Shown here: positions 34,674-43,068 of the stretch, piece after piece
How the letters are laid out: each line of letters begins with the position of its first letter
Numbering within the stretch: the stretch's first letter is position 1
Source of the DNA: Algoriphagus aquaeductus
Lineage (GTDB): Bacteria; Bacteroidota; Bacteroidia; Cytophagales; Cyclobacteriaceae
Assembly: GCF_003253485.1 (NCBI RefSeq)
Contig: NZ_QKTX01000007.1
Span: 62,001 to 126,000 of the forward strand
Direction of reading: 5' to 3'
Length of the DNA stretch: 64,000 nucleotides
Made by a program: the position numbers and the translations under genes
The notes under the pieces: generated by a model
Told to the model about the DNA's origin: nothing
The model's database searches: none
What the model saw: only the letters and a program-made list of their open reading frames with translations

Positions 34674-35654
34674 ATGACTACTTCAATCAACCAATGGATC
34701 AAAACAGGGATGTATTTATTCCTTGTTTTGTTTTTCGCCTCCTGTTCTGAAATCGGGGAACAAAGCAACCCGACAGCAAACACCAGCCTGAAAACCATCC
34801 CCGAAGTCCTGAAATCCATGGATGAGGGAGATTTAAATCAGGGTAGCAATGCCCGCAGAAATCCGGGAAATACCTTTGCCACTTTCAATGCCGCTTTGGG
34901 CAAATCAGGTTTGGCTTCTGTTTTCTCCAGAAATGATCTTACCGTTTTCGCACCTACTGATGCTGCATTTGCTTCATTGGGCCTTAATCCCGGCAACATT
35001 GGTAGTGTAGAAGGCTTGAGCACCATTCTTTTGTATCATGTGGTGGCCGGATCCGTATTTTCTGCCGACCTAACTGAAGGTTTTGTACCTACACTTAATG
35101 GTGCCGCTGTCAAAATCAGCCTTGCAGGTGGACCAAAAGTAAATGAGGCCAACATCGTATTGGTCGATCAGCAGGCAAGAAATGGGGTGATCCATGGAAT
35201 TGATCAGGTCTTGTTGCCTCCAACACAAAACATCATGGATTTGGTGGATTCCAATGCTGATTTCAGTGTATTGAAAACGGCCATTGATGCAGCAGAACTG
35301 CGGACCGCCTTAGCCACCACCAATAATTTAACCGTCTTTGCACCAACCAATCAGGCTTTTTTGAATTTACTGGAAGAGCTTGGATATGAAAGTCTGGACC
35401 AATTGGTGGGTGATATTGGACTGAATGGCTTAATCAGCGTGTTGAAGTACCATGTTTTCGCCGGAGGAAGAGTCTATTCTTCTGATCTAACCGATACGGG
35501 AATTATCATGTTTTCCGGTGATGAGGTAATCATTGACACTTCAGGGCCAAGCCTGATCGATTTGGGTGGGAGAGAATCCTCCATTGTCGCCACGGATATT
35601 CAGGCAACCAATGGAGTGGTTCATGTGATCGATACTGTGATTTTGAATCTTTGA
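34674..35654 (+). CDS. FAS1 (fasciclin) domain lipoprotein, two repeats
   Basis: 326 aa. Lipoprotein signal (MYLFLVLFFASC; lipobox FASC). Two tandem fasciclin domains: first ~62-187 (FATFNAALGKSGLASVFSRNDLTVFAPTDAAFASLG, LLYHVVAGSVFSADL, NGVIHGIDQVLLP), second ~190-326 (FSVLKTAIDAAELRTAL, LTVFAPTNQAFLNLLEELGY, LKYHVFAGGRVYSSDL, NGVVHVIDTVIL). FAS1 domains mediate adhesion or protein-protein contact at the cell surface. Single gene. Confidence 0.93.
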   Translation: MTTSINQWIKTGMYLFLVLFFASCSEIGEQSNPTANTSLKTIPEVLKSMDEGDLNQGSNARRNPGNTFATFNAALGKSGLASVFSRNDLTVFAPTDAAFASLGLNPGNIGSVEGLSTILLYHVVAGSVFSADLTEGFVPTLNGAAVKISLAGGPKVNEANIVLVDQQARNGVIHGIDQVLLPPTQNIMDLVDSNADFSVLKTAIDAAELRTALATTNNLTVFAPTNQAFLNLLEELGYESLDQLVGDIGLNGLISVLKYHVFAGGRVYSSDLTDTGIIMFSGDEVIIDTSGPSLIDLGGRESSIVATDIQATNGVVHVIDTVILNL

Positions 35655-36003
35655 TTGAAAAAAATAATCTGATTGTCCGCAATTGCACCAACAGCCAAAT
35701 ACTCTTTGATTCATAGGTCGGAAGACCAATGACCGAAGGATTCCAGATTTCAACCTCTTAGAGATACCACTTTAGCTACCTAAGACTTTTGGTAAAAAAG
35801 TAGATATACAATAAAACTAATATGATTTTATGGTATTCAGATAGTCCATGAATTTCCTCTGATTTACGATCGAAAGTTTCGACTGCCACTTGCACAGCTG
35901 ACTGATGTCCGAAGTTTCATAAAAGCTTGAGGTATTCTTTATCCTCAAATTTTTAAGTTGACCTACTTGAAAATTCCGTAAATCAATAATTCATAAAGTA
36001 AAA
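35655..36003. other. intergenic gap with short dispersed repeat
   Basis: No gene seen. It contains GGTCGGAAGACC plus AATGACCGAAGG (35717-35739), a short repeat that recurs in variant form at 41391-41415 and 58858-58880. Confidence 0.45.
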
Positions 36004-36030
36004 AGCTGTCTCAGTAATTCTGGGACAGCT
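36004..36030 (-). terminator. hairpin terminator, probably of the M19 peptidase
   Basis: AGCTGTCTCAG (36004-36014) pairs with CTGGGACAGCT (36020-36030), one mismatch. On the minus strand TTTTTA follows. It lies 114 bases past the M19 stop. Confidence 0.65.
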
Positions 36031-36143
36031 ATTTTGTGAATTTCAAAGTGGATTTTCGTTTTGAGGAAAGATTATCAAAAATCAATGACCCAACTTGCGA
36101 GGTTATTCCTCCGGGTTTTTTTTTGAACGGGAGTCACTTTTTT

Positions 36144-37820
36144 TCATTTCAACCTGGAAAGAACAAAATCCCTACCATTTTCATAAAACAGTCGATCAGC
36201 GATCCGCTCAATCGTCCAATTTTGAGGGAGGAACAGGTGATTGTCCATAAGGGCCTTGGGGAATTGTTTGATAAATCGATCTTTGAGTTTCTTGGTATGC
36301 ATGCAGCTGGTACACCAATCGATGGCCTCTATCAATCCGTCAAAATCAGACCCCACACAAAGGATCTGCGTCAGCATTTTTTCGATTCCTTTTGCTCCTT
36401 CCAGATCTTTACCCAGCTTGACTCCGTGCAATATCTGGTTCAAAAAATGATGAAATTGATGAGGCGGAATATCCGTCGAATTCCTTCGGATCATTTCGGT
36501 CAATTCTTCTGCGTCGGCGCATTGGTGCAGAAGTTGACCCCTGTGGGTATTGAACAGATTCAAGTCATGGTATTCGTGATCGGAAAGGAAATCCGTATCG
36601 GTGAGAATATATTTTCTTCCCTGGTTTTTGACGGTAATCCCACCCACATTTGCTGAAAAATGGTCAGGTCCCAATCGCCTCGCTTTGGTATAGCCGATGA
36701 CCCGCTCGTCAAGAGAAATTCCCAAAAGACCGTTGGATTCATAGATGGCTTTGACATCTTCATCAAACAGATTGATCGTACTGGCATTGAAACCGGGGGA
36801 GGGGAAATTGTCAAACTTATACTTCACCGGTTTTCCCACCCTTACCCGATAGCATTTGTCCTCTTTGACCGAGGAATAGACATAATCTTTAAAACCTTCC
36901 TGGGCAGATTCAAAGGGAATGCCGCATAGGCCAGAATGGGAAGAAACCAACGGACTTTTGATTCCTTTGGATTGACGATAGGAATACAATTGAAATCTGG
37001 CCTGAGGACTCATGTGCTTGATGTCGGTACAGATTTGATTCTCTTCCAATAGATCGACTAAGTTTTTCCCGGCATCCGTCAGTCCTGAATCCACAGGCCG
37101 TAGGTCTTTCTCATCAAAATTACTCACGCGCATCCCGTCCATGGCATAAGCCTGATTGCAAAAATCCCGGTTGTTGCGGTCGATATGAGTCAGATTGGCC
37201 ATTACAATATTGATCCCCTGACTTTTAATCTTCTGAATATTTTGCCGGATATCCTGCAAAATCACATCAGCATGGCTTTCTTGAAGGTTACTTCTTAATG
37301 AATGGATACCCTCCACCGAACACACCACAAACAAGGTATCCGGTTCATTTTCCTTCCATTGACTTTTGGAATTGAGAAATACAATTTTCCGATCGGGATG
37401 AAAAGGATCTTTGGCAGGCAGAATCTTCAGGTCATTTTCCACAATGGAGAAGGCGTTGACCTCTCCGAGCAATTGTTGGTATCGCTCGTAACTGAGCACC
37501 TCCCCAAATCGGGAGTTCTTGTATTTTTTCAACAAATCCATAAAAATCTTTTTGCTGCTCAGGGCCTTGACCAGATCCACATCGGGTGCAAATAGCGGCA
37601 TGACCACCATCTTGTAGCCTCCCTGAATCAAAAGGTCTGGAGAAGATTGGGAACCAAACATTTTGTCAATCAAACCCAGGGCAAAAATCTCCAACAACTT
37701 GGGAAGCCCCTCCTTGAGGTCCTCCTTGGTAATGGCCTTCCAAGGGGATGTAGAATTTCCGTTTTTTGAGAACTGATTTTTCAGCGTCAGGTGAAGGTGG
37801 GAATCAAAGAAATAATTCAT
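36144..37820 (-). CDS. M19 family (renal-dipeptidase-like) amidohydrolase, long form
   Basis: 558 aa, against about 370-420 for typical membrane dipeptidases. Metal-site residues of M19 are visible: H8 and H10 in FFDSHLHL, E170 in VVCSVEG, H212 in ANLTHIDRN, H295 in SSHSG and the GSDFDG loop (490-495). The extra length sits in the first ~165 residues (between the HxH motif and the bridging Glu) and in an insert around 305-440. No signal peptide, so cytosolic. Likely dipeptidase or deacylase; substrate unclear. The M15 peptidase gene lies 27 bases upstream on the same strand. Confidence 0.8.
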   Translation of the reverse strand: MNYFFDSHLHLTLKNQFSKNGNSTSPWKAITKEDLKEGLPKLLEIFALGLIDKMFGSQSSPDLLIQGGYKMVVMPLFAPDVDLVKALSSKKIFMDLLKKYKNSRFGEVLSYERYQQLLGEVNAFSIVENDLKILPAKDPFHPDRKIVFLNSKSQWKENEPDTLFVVCSVEGIHSLRSNLQESHADVILQDIRQNIQKIKSQGINIVMANLTHIDRNNRDFCNQAYAMDGMRVSNFDEKDLRPVDSGLTDAGKNLVDLLEENQICTDIKHMSPQARFQLYSYRQSKGIKSPLVSSHSGLCGIPFESAQEGFKDYVYSSVKEDKCYRVRVGKPVKYKFDNFPSPGFNASTINLFDEDVKAIYESNGLLGISLDERVIGYTKARRLGPDHFSANVGGITVKNQGRKYILTDTDFLSDHEYHDLNLFNTHRGQLLHQCADAEELTEMIRRNSTDIPPHQFHHFLNQILHGVKLGKDLEGAKGIEKMLTQILCVGSDFDGLIEAIDWCTSCMHTKKLKDRFIKQFPKALMDNHLFLPQNWTIERIADRLFYENGRDFVLSRLK

Positions 37821-37847
37821 AGAAAAAAGATTAAGGTTAGAATTGAC

Positions 37848-38297
37848 TTAAATAGTATCGACCAAATAGGTGACTTTACCGTTTTGCCTCACTGCCCGAA
37901 GGCACTGCCTCCTTCCCCCGGCAGGATTGAAAGAGACATGAACCCATTGATCGAATTCCTGAATCAGTTGGTCATAGGGTAAAGCTGAGTTTTTGATCCG
38001 TTGGTAGAGTTGTTCTATGCTGAGGTGAGCTACTTCGATATCGGCCGCTTGCCCGGTCAGATGCTGACTGTTAGGGGATCCGCCGATTGCCTGATTGACC
38101 CTGGGACAGCGGTATCCGCTGTTGACAAATACCGCCCTGCCCAAACTGTCCCGCAAGGGTTGCAGAACATGCTGACAGAGCAGCCTTAAATGATCAATAA
38201 TGACCGGACTGGGTGTAAACTGCTCCTCAAAACCCATTCGGGTGGCAGTCTGACTTCGGAGAAGCTCCCGAAGTGGAAAGTTTTTGGAAAGTTGCAT
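37848..38297 (-). CDS. M15 family D-Ala-D-Ala carboxypeptidase-like (endolysin-type) protein
   Basis: 149 aa, single domain. Zinc ligands H79 and D86 (in SPNSQHLTGQAADIEV) and H120 (DQWVHVSF), with VNSGYRCPRVNQAIGG in front: the Peptidase_M15_3 pattern of phage endolysins and bacterial murein peptidases. No signal peptide. It is the upstream gene of a probable two-gene unit with the M19 hydrolase, which could act on peptidoglycan-derived dipeptides; that link is inference. Could be a domesticated phage gene, but nothing else phage-like is close. Confidence 0.85.
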   Translation of the reverse strand: MQLSKNFPLRELLRSQTATRMGFEEQFTPSPVIIDHLRLLCQHVLQPLRDSLGRAVFVNSGYRCPRVNQAIGGSPNSQHLTGQAADIEVAHLSIEQLYQRIKNSALPYDQLIQEFDQWVHVSFNPAGGRRQCLRAVRQNGKVTYLVDTI

Positions 38298-38640
38298 AGG
38301 AGTACAGGAAAAATTTACTCAAAAGAATCTAATGCGCTAAAAATCAACGCCTAGTAAATGTACTTGATTTTACAAATGGATGTGCTTTGGGGAGGCTTTT
38401 TTTTATTTATTGACTCCTTTAAGTTTAATAAAATTCCTCAGCCCCAATCCCGTGATTTGAGTGCGTGTCCATGAGACTGATGAGGATAGCATCTATTACT
38501 AAAAAGTACAGGTAAGCCTAAAACAGAGTTTGGATAAGGTAAGGCTAAACCCGGCGCTGAAGGTTTTCTCCCGGATTCAATGATCTTTTTCGGGAATACT
38601 AATCCCCGGATTTTAGGCATTGATCCGAAAATTCATGTGA
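38298..38640. other. intergenic gap
   Basis: No supported gene, terminator or consensus promoter. A T-run near 38399-38407 follows GGGGAGGC without a clear hairpin. Confidence 0.4.
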
Positions 38641-38751
38641 TTATAATTTGATTTTCATTTGCCAGATAGCCTGTCCCGATCTTTCATCGGGAGACTGCCC
38701 TGGATAATCTTTCCCCCGTATGAGAATCCATTCTCATGGGCATTTCATCAG
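38641..38751 (-). repeat. structured intergenic repeat, copy C (inverted)
   Basis: On the minus strand it reads CTGATGAAATGCCCATGAG, hairpin TGAGAA-tgga-TTCTCA, GATTATCC, TCCCGAT-gaaag-ATCGGGA (38674-38692) and the end AAATTATAA: the same order as copy A. It lies in the 5' leader region of the following lipoprotein gene, in reverse orientation. Confidence 0.75.
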
Positions 38752-38848
38752 ATTTTTTTGCCTTGGATGCAACCCGCACGCTCACTTTTCCATCCTGAAA
38801 CAAAATTCCAATTCGTGTATGAAAACTTCCATAAAAAGAACCAACACA

Positions 38849-40009
38849 ATGTTTAACCTATTCAACTTGGGCAATCTTCCGAAGGAGGTCTCCCGTTTTT
38901 TGACTTCCTTTTTAGCCATGCCTTTACTCTTTTTCGGGACGGCATGTAAGGATCAGGAAGAAATAATTCCCCAGGGAAATCCCATCAGCCTCAACTTCAA
39001 AGAAAGCTCCCTGAGTTTTACGGAATCCCAAACTTCCGGATTGGAAGTCATCCTTCACCTGGACAAGCTGGCCAGGGCCAACTCTGAAATCACGCTGAGA
39101 TTACAACACGGAGCACTAGACGGCAGATGGGAAACAACCCCGGCAATTTCGGATCAGAATGAACTCAAAATCCCAGTTACGAGAGGGGCACGGCAGGTTT
39201 CCTTCCAAATCAAACCTGTAAATGATCTCCTATACAATGGTAACCTTAACCTGACTTTCAAAATCATACAGGTAGGACCTGATCTCAAGATCGGAACCAA
39301 TGATCAAATCGACCTAATGCTGATCGATGACGAACTCAGTGGAAAATTGAAATCCTTTGAAACCCAGGGCATGCTTACGCAATACAGAAGTTTTGACTAC
39401 TCGCTTTATGGAAAAATAAACAGGGTGGTGCACAAAAATTCTCAGGCCAGCAACGCTGAAATTTCCTACACCTACCTCTATGATGACAAAAGCCAACTGG
39501 TCAGAATCAACTCCAATCCAGCGTATATCAATCAGACATTTTTCTATGATGGAAATGTATTGGCCAGAACCATCAAGCAGTTTTCTTCCAATCAGGTAGA
39601 AAGTGAGGAATATACTTTCGATTCCGAAAACCGAATTCTGGGGATTACCGTTCGGGATCGAAATGCAGTCGCACAGAATCCCGTTAAAACCTACACTGAA
39701 TTCACCTATCACGCCAATGGAAACGTGCACACCATTACCACCATGGAGCCCATTTCCAACTTGGAATATCAGGTAATCCGAAAGATCACCTACACAGACT
39801 ACCTGGAAAAAACCAATCCTGTGCCCTTTTATCAGGATATCCCAACCTTGATGATTCAACCCCAACTGCCCGGAAAGGTGGTGATCGAAGAGCATAATAC
39901 AACCTTTACCTATGGGTTGACCTACCAATTTGACTCCTCCGGGAAAGTAAAGCTCCGCACGGCATCAGGACCCAGCGGGTCAGAAAACACACGCTATTTT
40001 TATTATTGA
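38849..40009 (+). CDS. lipoprotein with Calx-beta-like domain and YD-like repeats
   Basis: 386 aa from ATG 38849. Signal with lipobox GTAC. Residues ~45-155 look like a Calx-beta module (SLSFTESQTSGLEVILHL, VSFQIKPVNDLLYNGNLNLTFKI, LMLIDDE). The rest (~165-386) shows degenerate Tyr-rich repeats (YTYLYDDKSQLVRI, TFFYDGNVLARTIKQF, EEYTFDSENRILGITV) like the YD/RHS repeats of cell-surface proteins. Start taken as the ATG directly before the signal; upstream in-frame ATGs (38720, 38819) lie in or next to repeat copy C. Function unknown; surface exposed. Confidence 0.75.
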   Translation: MFNLFNLGNLPKEVSRFLTSFLAMPLLFFGTACKDQEEIIPQGNPISLNFKESSLSFTESQTSGLEVILHLDKLARANSEITLRLQHGALDGRWETTPAISDQNELKIPVTRGARQVSFQIKPVNDLLYNGNLNLTFKIIQVGPDLKIGTNDQIDLMLIDDELSGKLKSFETQGMLTQYRSFDYSLYGKINRVVHKNSQASNAEISYTYLYDDKSQLVRINSNPAYINQTFFYDGNVLARTIKQFSSNQVESEEYTFDSENRILGITVRDRNAVAQNPVKTYTEFTYHANGNVHTITTMEPISNLEYQVIRKITYTDYLEKTNPVPFYQDIPTLMIQPQLPGKVVIEEHNTTFTYGLTYQFDSSGKVKLRTASGPSGSENTRYFYY

Positions 40010-40057
40010 TTGAATGACATAGGATCAGTTCTTAGCCGATGGATCTCGTTTTTTCAT

Positions 40058-40089
40058 ATGCCTGCCTCCCGACACCGAGAGGCAGGCAT
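40058..40089 (+). terminator. Rho-independent terminator
   Basis: ATGCCTGCCTC (40058-40068) pairs with GAGGCAGGCAT (40079-40089), followed by six T. Confidence 0.85.
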
Positions 40090-40303
40090 TTTTTCTTGGT
40101 CAGGAAAATGGAAACCGTGATCTACCGAAATTGAACCTACCTCCGCTGGGAATTGGAATACCTACCTGAATAGATGTAACCCATGTCACTGTCATATAGG
40201 GCAAATGCCGTATTTACACCTTCTGCCTCCGGTCTTATACTTGGAAAGTCAAAGGATGCATTTTTCATCTTAAAGTTTAAGTCATAACCAAAACCAATTT
40301 CCA

Positions 40304-41317
40304 ATGAAAAAATCTATGTTCGCAATGCTGATGGTCCTGCTTAGCATGACCCAAGTTCAGGCCCAAGAGCTTTTCAACGGCCTAAGCAAAGGACCTTACC
40401 GAAAAACTGTGGATGAAAGCGATAAAATCACTATTCCCCAATTCAGTATCAATTTTGAAACCTACACCGAGACCAAAGTGGTCGTTCAGGAAGGAAAGTT
40501 GAGCAAGCTTCAAAATACATTTGAAGCTGCTAGCAAAGGAGGGCAGTATGGAGGCAGCCAATCGGGATCGGCCAAAACCACCACTATCCTCAATTCCCCA
40601 CTGGAACTGGCAGATTTTCAGGAATTAGCCAATGACTTTCAGCTGATCTTGGAAGAAGAAATCAGTAAAGCAGGAAAAACGGTTCTTTCTCTAAAAGATT
40701 TGACGCAAACTACCGGTTATGGAAAATTGGTCGAAAAGTATTCCACCAAAACAGAAAGTAAAGGCAAGAAAAATTCTGAGGAAAGCGTGGGGGTAGGTCA
40801 GATCAACATGTTTCCTGAAAACAGCCTTTTCATGTTCGATGAAAAATCCCTGACCAGGGGAGGAGGAGTTCCCTTTGTGACCATGATGCGGAATTTTAAT
40901 AAAGAAACAGGCGCGGTGGTGATGCTAAACAATGTGGATGTGGACTTCTCAACCGTGGAGCTGAATGTAAGTCTTGATGCAGGCACCAAGGGAAAAACGA
41001 CCACGGCAGACACCAAGGTTTTTCCCAAAATGAGAATTTCCAGAAATACCATGGACTTTATCGGAAAGGGTGGATCGCCAAGTACGGCACCGGCCACCAT
41101 GGTTTCAGAATATGTGGCCAACAAAGAATATGAGGCTAAGATCTATAAGGATACTGCCAAAAGTAAGAGTCTGATTGATAAAATGATGGGTAGCGGTGCC
41201 AAGATCGATTTTGATCCATTTATTGTAGAAATGTCAAAAGACACCTATAAACAAGCAGCCAGGGATTTGTTTAGGCAATATGCCCAAGATTTGGCCAAGG
41301 CACTTGTGGGTTCCTGA
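40304..41317 (+). CDS. secreted protein of unknown function
   Basis: 337 aa. Clear signal peptide (MKKSMFAMLMVLLSMTQVQAQ). The mature part is hydrophilic and rich in K, T, S and G, with a Gly/Ser stretch (SKGGQYGGSQSGSAK, ~76-90) and a beta-strand-rich second half (GAVVMLNNVDVDFSTVELNVSLDAGTKGKTT). No motif recognised and no membrane anchor, so periplasmic or secreted. Single gene between two terminators. Confidence 0.7.
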   Translation: MKKSMFAMLMVLLSMTQVQAQELFNGLSKGPYRKTVDESDKITIPQFSINFETYTETKVVVQEGKLSKLQNTFEAASKGGQYGGSQSGSAKTTTILNSPLELADFQELANDFQLILEEEISKAGKTVLSLKDLTQTTGYGKLVEKYSTKTESKGKKNSEESVGVGQINMFPENSLFMFDEKSLTRGGGVPFVTMMRNFNKETGAVVMLNNVDVDFSTVELNVSLDAGTKGKTTTADTKVFPKMRISRNTMDFIGKGGSPSTAPATMVSEYVANKEYEAKIYKDTAKSKSLIDKMMGSGAKIDFDPFIVEMSKDTYKQAARDLFRQYAQDLAKALVGS

Positions 41318-41390
41318 TGAAGTCTGAAAAAGGTTTCATTTTTTAACCTGGTATACTATTCTGGCTGTCGGCAAATTTCTTTTGATTTTT

Positions 41391-41415
41391 GGTCGGAAGC
41401 CCGAAGGCCGAAGAC
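41391..41415. repeat. short dispersed GGTCGGAAG...GGCCGAAG repeat
   Basis: GGTCGGAAGCCC-gaa-GGCCGAAGAC; related to 35717-35739 and 58858-58880. All three lie in gene-free stretches. Confidence 0.45.
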
Positions 41416-41509
41416 ACAAAAACTTTTCTTGAGCTTGATTTTCAAATGTTTAAGATGAGTTATTGGAGAATTTCCTTTTATCGAAATTTCATAAATTCTT
41501 CTTAACTGT

Positions 41510-41538
41510 TCCTGCCGGATTTCCAATGCCCGGCAGGA
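41510..41538 (+). terminator. hairpin terminator in a 346-bp gap
   Basis: TCCTGCCGG (41510-41518) pairs with CCGGCAGGA (41530-41538), then TTTTT. It lies almost 200 bases past the nearest stop codon, so it either ends a long 3' UTR or an unrecognised small transcript. Confidence 0.7.
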
Positions 41539-41631
41539 TTTTTCTTTTAAACGGAACAGGGAAAAAGTAAAAATGGCAATCGCTGTCCCGACCATTCATA
41601 TGATTTTCCTTTTTTCGCCCACTGGTGACTT

Positions 41632-41639
41632 TATTTTTG
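41632..41639 (+). promoter_or_regulatory. putative -7 element
   Basis: TATTTTTG, an exact TAnnTTTG match 24 bases before ATG 41664. It supports that start over the in-frame GTG at 41625. The -33 region is only T-rich. Confidence 0.4.
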
Positions 41640-41663
41640 GCTCCTCAACCCAAAAGACATCTC

Positions 41664-42155
41664 ATGAAGAGTTTCCTGTTCACCGTTTTATTGACTTGGA
41701 TTACCACTTTTTCTTTTGCCCAATCTAGCTTCAAAAATGAACTTACCGCCGACCATCAGAGAATCCCACAAACCAAAGTCAGCCTGATTCCACCCAACGG
41801 CTTTACCTTGGCCAAATCTTACTATGGTTACGAGCACAAGAGTTCCGACTCCATTATTGAGTTGATTGCCCTAGGGGGGCCGGTCGAGGATATCTTTGAA
41901 GTCATGACCCCTTCAGAACTCTCCAAACAAGGAATAGAAGTTTACTCCAGGAAGCCCATGAGAATCGGGGAGTACAAGGCCCTATGGATCAAAGGATCCG
42001 AATGGAGCAGAGGGAAAAAATTTGGAAAACACGTGATCGTAATCGGGAATGAAAAAGGCTGTTTTTTGATCAACAGTAACTATCCTGCAAGAAAACCTAA
42101 TATCGGAGAAGCCATCGAAGAATCATTAAAGTCGTTGGTATTTCCGTCAAAGTAA
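41664..42155 (+). CDS. small secreted protein of unknown function
   Basis: 163 aa from ATG 41664 with a signal peptide (MKSFLFTVLLTWITTFSFAQ). Mature domain: TKVSLIPPNGFTLAKSYYGYEHKSSDSIIELIALGGPVEDIF, then EYKALWIKGSEWSRGKKFGKHVIVIGNEKGCFLINSNYP. The PPNGF opening and compact alpha/beta layout recall small periplasmic proteins of Bacteroidota, but I recognise no named family. Single gene preceded by a -7 promoter element. Confidence 0.7.
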   Translation: MKSFLFTVLLTWITTFSFAQSSFKNELTADHQRIPQTKVSLIPPNGFTLAKSYYGYEHKSSDSIIELIALGGPVEDIFEVMTPSELSKQGIEVYSRKPMRIGEYKALWIKGSEWSRGKKFGKHVIVIGNEKGCFLINSNYPARKPNIGEAIEESLKSLVFPSK

Positions 42156-42192
42156 AAGAAGGAAGATACCCTAGATGGTGAATAAGCTGGAG

Positions 42193-42756
42193 CTAATTCC
42201 TCCGCTGAATTTCTTGAAGAAAAACACCTGCCTCTCTCGGATCATTGGCTTTTTCACAAGTCTCCTCCCAACTCTCAAATTCGTGGTAGTCGTGGTCGAG
42301 TTCGGGATCGTGGGGATGGAAATGTAGGGGAGGAAGGTTCCAGTTTTTAGGTACAAAAAACTCCTCTGAAATCAGCTTTTCCCTAATGAGTTGAGTCGCC
42401 TCTTCTATAGATAGCCGATTTTCATTTGAAAAAATCACTGATCCAAACTGCTTATAATTCCCTGCATCTCGGTAGCGATAATTCAGTTTGAGATTTAGCT
42501 CAGTTGACAAATCACCCAAACCAAACCCTTCTAAAAACTTGTCCAATTCCTGTTCTGTCAAAAAAGAAATCTCTGGTTCAATTCCTTGTTCAAAAAAGGT
42601 AATTAGACTCAAGATCGAATCAAAAAAACGAAAATGAATTCCTTCGAAATTGTAGACATAGACCAGCCTAGATTCCTTTTGATTGATTAGAGTAAGAATC
42701 TCAATCGATCTGGAAGGGGTGAGGTATTCGGTGGAAAGAGGGAAGATTTTGTTCAT
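42193..42756 (-). CDS. conserved hypothetical protein next to the McrBC island
   Basis: 187 aa, cytosolic. N-terminal half (EILTLINQKESRLVYVYNFEGIHFRFFDSILSLITFFEQGIE) and C-terminal half with LNYRYRDAGNYKQFGSVIF and LPPLHFHPHDPELDHDYHEFESWEET. The second half matches, from memory, a small conserved Bacteroidota domain of unknown function (YRDxxNYKxF, then a His/Asp-rich HPHDPELDHDYHEF end) found as stand-alone proteins. The His/Asp cluster could bind metal. It is divergent from the controller gene across a 95-bp gap, so it may belong to the island or be its chromosomal boundary. Confidence 0.65.
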   Translation of the reverse strand: MNKIFPLSTEYLTPSRSIEILTLINQKESRLVYVYNFEGIHFRFFDSILSLITFFEQGIEPEISFLTEQELDKFLEGFGLGDLSTELNLKLNYRYRDAGNYKQFGSVIFSNENRLSIEEATQLIREKLISEEFFVPKNWNLPPLHFHPHDPELDHDYHEFESWEETCEKANDPREAGVFLQEIQRRN

Positions 42757-42805
42757 GATTAATTGGGATTACAGTTGAAATTTAACAAACTAAATCCATT
42801 TTGTA

Positions 42806-42830
42806 GACTATAGTCGGTGGTACGATAGGC
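42806..42830 (+). promoter_or_regulatory. C-box-like operator upstream of the controller/McrBC operon
   Basis: A perfect 10-bp palindrome GACTATAGTC (42806-42815), then GGTGG, then TACGATAGGC (42821-42830). The two ATAG cores are 15 bp apart. As I recall them, operators of restriction-modification controller proteins consist of GACT/ATAGTC-type half-sites at this spacing separated by a GTG-containing centre. The second half-site overlaps a possible weak -7 element (TACGATAG, 17 bases after TTTTG), which would place bound protein on the promoter. Confidence 0.6.
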
Positions 42831-42851
42831 CACATTTTTTCAGATTGCAAT

Positions 42852-43058
42852 ATGGACGTCAAGGCTGAATACGGCAAAAAAGTTAGAGAAATCAGGAAGT
42901 TAAAAGGTGTTTCCCAAGAAAGTCTTGCGGATTTATCCGCTTTAGATAGGACCTATATCTCTGATATTGAAAATGGAAAAAGAAATGTATCCATTGAAAC
43001 CATTTTCAAGATTGCTGAAGCATTAAAGACCCCTGTTGTTGAGTTTTTTGAATTTTAA
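42852..43058 (+). CDS. XRE-family controller-like (C protein) regulator
   Basis: 68 aa, a bare Cro/C1-type HTH: YGKKVREIRKLKGVSQESLADLSALDRTYISDIENGKRNVSIETIFKIAEALKTP. Size, the DRTYISDIENGKRNVS recognition-helix region and the absence of any other domain match controller (C) proteins of restriction-modification systems, which dimerise and control their own operon. It is the first gene of the mcrBC operon (10-base gap to mcrB) and is preceded by a C-box-like dyad. Confidence 0.85.
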   Translation: MDVKAEYGKKVREIRKLKGVSQESLADLSALDRTYISDIENGKRNVSIETIFKIAEALKTPVVEFFEF

Positions 43059-43068
43059 CCAATAGAAA

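Noticed and set aside
36036..36656. A 206-codon plus-strand frame
   Set aside because: Mostly antisense to the M19 gene, whose catalytic motifs prove the other strand. No recognisable protein signature.
41356..41595. A 79-codon minus-strand frame
   Set aside because: Crosses the terminator hairpin and a dispersed repeat; no start signal and no family resemblance.
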